This document shows, one piece after another, positions 59,606 to 64,000 of a stretch of 64,000 bases of DNA. The position numbers and the translations under genes were made by a program. The notes under the pieces were generated by a model. It worked only from the letters and a program-made list of their open reading frames with translations. It was not told where the DNA came from and made no database searches. This DNA is from Achromobacter denitrificans NBRC 15125 (GTDB taxonomy: Bacteria; Pseudomonadota; Gammaproteobacteria; Burkholderiales; Burkholderiaceae_B): the NCBI RefSeq assembly GCF_001571365.1, contig NZ_BCTQ01000036.1, forward strand, positions 1 to 64,000, written 5' to 3'. Every line of letters starts with the position of its first letter. Position 1 is the first letter of the stretch.

Positions 59606-61336
59606 ATGGCCCTGTTGAACATCGAAGACATCCGCATCGAATTCCCCAGCCGCCGTGGCACGCGGGTGGCGGTGGACGGCGTATCGCTGAGCCTGGAGAA
59701 AGGCGAGATCCTGGGCGTGGTCGGGGAATCCGGCGCGGGCAAGTCCACCATCGGCAACGCCGTGATCGGCCTGCTGGAAGCGCCCGGGCGCCTGGCCGGC
59801 GGCGCCGTGCTGCTGAACGGCGAACGCATCGACACGCTGAGCCCGGCCCAGAAGCGCAAGGTCCGCGGCCGCCGGATCGGCATGATTTTCCAGGATCCGC
59901 TGACCTCGCTGGACCCGCTGCAGACCGTGGAAAGCCAGTTGGTCGAGACCATGCAGGTGCACCTGAACCTGTCGCACGACGAAGCCAGGAAGCGCGCGAT
60001 CCAGTTGCTGGTGCAGGTCGGCATCGACAAGCCCGAGCTGCGCGTCAAGCAGTACCCGCACCAGTTCTCCGGCGGCATGCGGCAGCGCGTGGTGATCGCG
60101 CTGGCGCTGTGCTGCGAACCCGAAGTCATCATCGCCGACGAACCCACCACCGCCCTGGACGTATCGATCCAGGCGCAGATCCTGGAACTGCTGAAAAAGC
60201 TGTGCCGCGAAGAACAGGTGGGCATGATCATCATCACGCACGACATGGGCGTGATCGCGGACGTGACGGACCGCGTGGCGGTGCTGTATCACGGCAAGCT
60301 GGTCGAGCAGGGGCCCACCGCGAAAATCCTGGGCGACCCCGACCATCCGTACACGCGCAGCCTGATCTCGGCCGTGCCGCGCCCCGACATCAAGCTCAAG
60401 CGCTTCCCGCTCGTCACCTACATCGAGGACGTGAAGACGCCCGCGCAGCCGCTGGATCTCGCCACCCACTGGCTGGGCCAGCGGCGCGACTTCGGCGCGC
60501 GCACCGGCGGCCCGCTGGTGCAGGTGAACGACCTGAGCATGCGCTTCGTGCTGAAAAGCGCGCTGCTCAAGCGCAACCAGCGCACGCTGGACGCGGTCAA
60601 GCGCGTCAACTTCTCGATCGGCGAAGGCGAGGTCTTCGGCCTGGTGGGCGAGTCGGGGTCCGGCAAGTCCACCGTGGCGCGGCTGATCTCCGGCCTCTAT
60701 ACGCCCAGCGAAGGCTCGGTGAACTTCGGCGGCATCGACCTCACCGCCCTCAAGGGCGAAAAGCAGCTGAACCCGTTCCGGCGGCAGATCCAGATGATCT
60801 TCCAGGATCCGTTCTCCTCGCTCAACCCGCGCATGCGCGTGCTGGACATCGTGGCCGAGCCCATCCGCTTCCACAAGCTGGCGGCAAGCGAGGCCGAAGC
60901 GCGCCGCATCGTGGCGGACCTGCTGGACGTGGTCGGCCTGGGCGACCGCGCCGCCGAACGCTTCCCGCACGAGTTCTCGGGCGGGCAGCGCCAGCGCATC
61001 TGCATCGCGCGCGCCCTGGCCACGCGCCCCCGCTTCCTGATCTGCGACGAGCCCACGTCGGCGCTGGACGTTTCCATCCAGGCGCAGATCCTGAACCTGC
61101 TGAAGGACCTGCAAGAAGAGCTGGGCCTGACCATGCTGTTCATCAGCCACGACCTGCCCGTGATCCGCCAGATGTGCGACCGCGTGGGCGTGATGCGCTA
61201 CGGCGAATTGCTGGAAGTCGCCGAAACGGAAGACCTCTTCGAACGCCCCCAGCATCCCTACAGCCAACACCTGCTTGGCCTCATGCCCCGCCTGCAATCC
61301 ATGTCCCGCGAAGGACTGGACGTGGTGGAGGGCTAA
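59606..61336 (+). CDS. Fused double ATPase of the peptide ABC importer (DppD-DppF type)
   Basis: A 576-residue protein carrying two complete oligopeptide-type ATPase domains in one chain, as in GsiA. The first has Walker A GESGAGKST (about residue 40), signature FSGGMRQRV and Walker B VIIADEPTTALD. A linker of about 60 residues follows. The second has GESGSGKST (about residue 350), FSGGQRQRI and FLICDEPTSALD. Each ends with the oligopeptide/dipeptide C-terminal segment (HPYTRSLISAVP and HPYSQHLLGLMP). GAGG precedes the ATG. Confidence 0.95.
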   Translation: MALLNIEDIRIEFPSRRGTRVAVDGVSLSLEKGEILGVVGESGAGKSTIGNAVIGLLEAPGRLAGGAVLLNGERIDTLSPAQKRKVRGRRIGMIFQDPLTSLDPLQTVESQLVETMQVHLNLSHDEARKRAIQLLVQVGIDKPELRVKQYPHQFSGGMRQRVVIALALCCEPEVIIADEPTTALDVSIQAQILELLKKLCREEQVGMIIITHDMGVIADVTDRVAVLYHGKLVEQGPTAKILGDPDHPYTRSLISAVPRPDIKLKRFPLVTYIEDVKTPAQPLDLATHWLGQRRDFGARTGGPLVQVNDLSMRFVLKSALLKRNQRTLDAVKRVNFSIGEGEVFGLVGESGSGKSTVARLISGLYTPSEGSVNFGGIDLTALKGEKQLNPFRRQIQMIFQDPFSSLNPRMRVLDIVAEPIRFHKLAASEAEARRIVADLLDVVGLGDRAAERFPHEFSGGQRQRICIARALATRPRFLICDEPTSALDVSIQAQILNLLKDLQEELGLTMLFISHDLPVIRQMCDRVGVMRYGELLEVAETEDLFERPQHPYSQHLLGLMPRLQSMSREGLDVVEG

Positions 61337-61361
61337 GGCCAGGCGCCACCCGGAGCAAGAC

Positions 61362-62570
61362 ATGACGGCGACACCGCAGACCCTCTTCATCGGCGGCCAG
61401 GTTTTCGACGGCAAGGGCGGCCTGCTGCCCAACCACGGCGTGCTGGTCGAAGGCCAGCGCGTAGCGCGCGTGGCGCCGGCCGGCGAGTTCTCCGGCTACG
61501 CCGGCGCCACGGTGCGCACCGCGGGCATGACCCTGATGCCCAGCCTGGCCGACTGCCACGTCCACCTGGTCTATACCGGCGGCGCCGATCCCAACGCGCA
61601 CCTGAGCAAGCAGGGCCCGGCGCAGATCACGCTGACCGCGCTGGAGAACGCCCAGGCCAGCCTGCGCGGCGGCGTCACCGCCGTGCGCGACTGCGGCGGC
61701 AAGGATTACCTGGAATTCGGCGTGCGCGACGCCATCGCGCGCGGCGTGTTCCCCGGCCCCACGATCCGGGCGTCCGGCCGCATCATCTGCATGACGGGCG
61801 GCCACGGTAACCGCATCGGCCGCGTGGCCGACGGCTGCGAAGACGTCATCAAGGCAGTGCGCGAGCAGGTCCACGCCGGCTGCGACCTGGTGAAGATCAT
61901 GGCCACGGGCGGAGTGATGACGCCGGGCGTCAGCCCCATGGACGCGCACTACAGCTTCGACGAAATGAAGGCGGGCGTGCACGAGGCCAAGCGCTTCCGC
62001 AAGAGCACCGCCAGCCACGCCCAGGGCACGCAGGGCATCCTGAACGCGGTGCGCGCCGGCATCGATTCGATCGAGCACGGCATCTTCATGGACGACGACT
62101 GCCTGCGCGAAATGCTCGACGCGCAGACCTATCTGGTGCCCACCATCGCGGCGGTGCGCAACATCATCGCCAATGCCGACAACGGCATCCCCGCCTACGC
62201 GGTCGAAAAGGCGCGCGCCGTGGAACAGCGCCACCGCGAGTCGTTCCAGATGTATTACAAGGCGGGCGGGCGCATCGCCATGGGCACGGACGCCGGCACG
62301 CCGTTCAACCTGCATGGCGAGAACGCCATGGAACTGGCCTACATGGTGGAATTCGGCATGACGCCCGTGGACGCGCTCATCGCCGGCACGTCGCGCGGGC
62401 ACGACCTGATGGGACTGGACGACCGCGGCGTCATCGCGGACGGCAACATGGCGGACCTGCTGCTGGTCCAGGGCGATCCCACGCAGGACATCCTGAAAGC
62501 AGCCGACAAGCGCTTCCACGTCGCCGTGCTGCGGCAGGGCGAGCTGGCCGCGGGCGCCTTGCCCGCCTGA
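61362..62570 (+). CDS. Amidohydrolase family protein (imidazolonepropionase/prolidase-like)
   Basis: A 402-residue metal-dependent hydrolase of the amidohydrolase superfamily. The metal site is visible: HVH in LADCHVHL, the carboxylated lysine in DLVKIMATGG, histidines in SHAQG and SIEHG, and the aspartate in GTDAG. This pattern matches the group that includes Xaa-Pro dipeptidases and related amidases. It is the last gene of the importer operon (25 bases after the ATPase gene), so it probably hydrolyses the imported peptide or amide. CGGAG precedes the ATG at 61362. No signal peptide is seen. Confidence 0.92.
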   Translation: MTATPQTLFIGGQVFDGKGGLLPNHGVLVEGQRVARVAPAGEFSGYAGATVRTAGMTLMPSLADCHVHLVYTGGADPNAHLSKQGPAQITLTALENAQASLRGGVTAVRDCGGKDYLEFGVRDAIARGVFPGPTIRASGRIICMTGGHGNRIGRVADGCEDVIKAVREQVHAGCDLVKIMATGGVMTPGVSPMDAHYSFDEMKAGVHEAKRFRKSTASHAQGTQGILNAVRAGIDSIEHGIFMDDDCLREMLDAQTYLVPTIAAVRNIIANADNGIPAYAVEKARAVEQRHRESFQMYYKAGGRIAMGTDAGTPFNLHGENAMELAYMVEFGMTPVDALIAGTSRGHDLMGLDDRGVIADGNMADLLLVQGDPTQDILKAADKRFHVAVLRQGELAAGALPA

Positions 62571-62586
62571 CGCGGGCAAAAGAAAA

Positions 62587-62614
62587 GGCCGCCGCGCCCG
62601 GGGGCGCGGCGGCC
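62587..62614. terminator. Bidirectional terminator between amidohydrolase and YdgA genes
   Basis: A perfect 13-bp stem (arms 62587-62599 and 62602-62614) with a 2-nt loop lies between two convergent genes. An A-rich stretch on the left gives a T-run for minus-strand transcripts; the plus-strand side has only TTCG. Confidence 0.85.
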
Positions 62615-62639
62615 TTCGATACCGCCACGGGTCTCGCGC

Positions 62640-64000
62640 TTAGCGCGCGCCGCCCATGACGCCGCTCATGACCATCATCATGAACTGTTCGACCGGCATC
62701 TTCTTGCCGTTGAAGTCCACTTGGCCGTCGGCGTAGTTCAGGTACGTCACGATGTTGCCGTTCTCGACCTTGGCCAGGCCCATCGCCGTCGCCATGGTGC
62801 CCACCATTTCGGCCTGGCCCTTGGCGGTCTGCGCGGCCTGTTCGGCCGCCACGCCGCGCATTTGCGGTTCGATGGCCATCAGGTCGCCCAGGTTGCCCTT
62901 GGACAGCACGAGCTTGGCGTTCAGCCGGCGAATGACTTCCAGCGCCGTATCGGCGAATTCACCGTCCATCGAAGCCGGCTTGGTCAGGTCCAGGTCCAGG
63001 TTGAAGGTCGAGGTGCCGTTGGCGGTGCGCACTTCCAGCGGCGACACCGACAGCGTCGGGTTGCCGGCCAGCAGCAGTTCGACGTTGGTCTTGAGCACCT
63101 GCTTCTCTTCATCCGTGAACTGCGGGGCCTGCTCTTCGCCCTTGCTCTGCAGCATGCGGCGCGAAGCGGCCTCGTAGACGTCGTTCAGGGCCTTGAACGC
63201 CTTCGCGTCCAGGCTCTTCACGTCGACCGCCAGCTTCAGGCCGGCCATGTCCTTGTCCTGGACGTTGATCATCCCGAAGTCCACGGCCATCTTGGCGCCC
63301 ATGGTGGTGTCGGCTTCCGTCATGTCGACGGCGATGACGGTGTCCTTCAGCTGGACCGGCGGCTTTTCCTTGGACGTGATCGTCCAGTTCTTGAGCGCCA
63401 GCTTCTGGCTGCCCACGTACATCTCGTTCTTGGCCGGCGTCATGTCGCTGGTCAGGGTCAGGCCCTGCATGGCCATGCGCACGATGTCGCTTTCCTCGGA
63501 GGGACCGGCCATCACCAGGCTGTCGGCCTGCAGCGCGACCGTGCCGTGCTTGGTGCCGGTGGCGTAGGTGACGTCGCCCTTCATGCCCGAGAAGGTCAGG
63601 CTGGTATCGCCCTTGGCGAACTCGACCGGGGCCATGTCGAACGTGCCCGACACGTTCTTGGCATAGCTGACGCTGTACGCGCCCGACAGCGGGGTGGCGC
63701 CCTTGGTCGCGCCGAACCATTCCTTCACGGCGGGTGTTTCTTCCAGCTGGAAGCGGCTGGCCACCATGGCCGGCGCAAAGGAGCCGGACTTCAGGTTCGA
63801 CAGGGGGAAGGGGCCATGGTCCAGGTGCTCGATGAACTGGATGGCGTGTTCCTTGGCGGGCTGCCCGTCGGCGGCCGGCTCGGTGAACTTCACGCGATAG
63901 CGCTCGGTGGACGAAAACACGCCGCGCTCGAACGACATCAGCTCGACCACGGGCGTCACACCCCATTTCTCACCGAACTTCTGCAGCTCGGCATTGGCCT
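62640..64000 (-). CDS. YdgA/DUF945 family protein, N terminus outside the window
   Basis: The reading frame stays open to the right edge of the window, so the gene is 5'-truncated here; a GTG at 63959 is inside the frame and need not be the start. The visible 453 residues match the DUF945 family: ELMSFERGVFSSTERYRV near the N side, LDHGPFPLSNLKSGSFAPAMVASRFQLEETPAVKEWFG, a middle NWTITSKEKPPV segment and a C-terminal YLNYADGQVDFNGKKMPVEQFM. Members have an N-terminal membrane anchor and a large periplasmic part of unknown function. Confidence 0.9.
   Translation of the reverse strand, partial: ANAELQKFGEKWGVTPVVELMSFERGVFSSTERYRVKFTEPAADGQPAKEHAIQFIEHLDHGPFPLSNLKSGSFAPAMVASRFQLEETPAVKEWFGATKGATPLSGAYSVSYAKNVSGTFDMAPVEFAKGDTSLTFSGMKGDVTYATGTKHGTVALQADSLVMAGPSEESDIVRMAMQGLTLTSDMTPAKNEMYVGSQKLALKNWTITSKEKPPVQLKDTVIAVDMTEADTTMGAKMAVDFGMINVQDKDMAGLKLAVDVKSLDAKAFKALNDVYEAASRRMLQSKGEEQAPQFTDEEKQVLKTNVELLLAGNPTLSVSPLEVRTANGTSTFNLDLDLTKPASMDGEFADTALEVIRRLNAKLVLSKGNLGDLMAIEPQMRGVAAEQAAQTAKGQAEMVGTMATAMGLAKVENGNIVTYLNYADGQVDFNGKKMPVEQFMMMVMSGVMGGAR

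Overview
The window is a GC-rich (roughly two-thirds GC) proteobacterial chromosome segment. Its gene content and gene order point to a betaproteobacterium of the Alcaligenaceae, close to Bordetella/Achromobacter: petABC followed by sspAB, a mla cluster running into murA and hisGDCBHAFIE, then HIT and tatABC, a Bug-type binding protein, and an IS110-family element resembling those known in Bordetella. The assignment rests on recognised families and synteny, not on a database search.

Layout. 1-1052: right part of an IS110-family insertion sequence that abuts a truncated GC-rich intergenic repeat. 1097-2543: a candidate minus-strand small RNA, then rpoH (minus) with a perfect CIRCE operator. 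2544-4160: a membrane protein of unknown function and S-formylglutathione hydrolase (both minus). 4394-5410: a REP-associated transposase-like protein that has lost its catalytic residues, followed by a structured palindromic element. 5543-11757: gltBD. 11951-16882: ompW behind an FNR-type box, a divergent LysR/MFS pair, a Bug periplasmic binding protein and a nitronate monooxygenase. 17126-22861: the mla phospholipid-transport genes in the order F-E-D-A-C with no mlaB, an ABC-2 exporter and a BolA-like gene. 22861-33332: murA, the complete his run (hisG, D, C, B, H, A, F, I, E), a HIT protein and tatABC. 33409-40631: a small HTH protein, a DegS-like protease divergent from a Nif3-like protein, a GST/MHS transporter/AraC/class II aldolase module, and mscL. 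40772-44976: petABC and sspAB. 45121-47922: tRNA-Thr, a small orphan gene, a TetR/M24-peptidase-like operon with a perfect 26-bp operator, and tRNA-Asn. 48039-52697: LysR, RidA, a class V aminotransferase, an EamA exporter and an AraC regulator. 52776-55596: an overlapping DUF2868 membrane protein / DUF3482 GTPase pair. 55964-62570: a dipeptide-type ABC importer with a fused double ATPase, followed by an amidohydrolase. 62640-64000: the 3' part of a YdgA/DUF945 protein.

Most of the window is core metabolism and envelope biology: glutamate and histidine synthesis, the cytochrome bc1 complex (whose Rieske protein needs the Tat system also encoded here), outer-membrane lipid homeostasis and peptidoglycan precursor synthesis. 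The less ordinary material is the family of GC-rich intergenic repeats sitting mostly just after stop codons, the dead RAYT-like gene and its neighbouring cruciform, the candidate anti-Shine-Dalgarno RNA beside rpoH, the metal-ligand-poor M24 protein with its TetR operator, and the DUF2868/DUF3482 pair.
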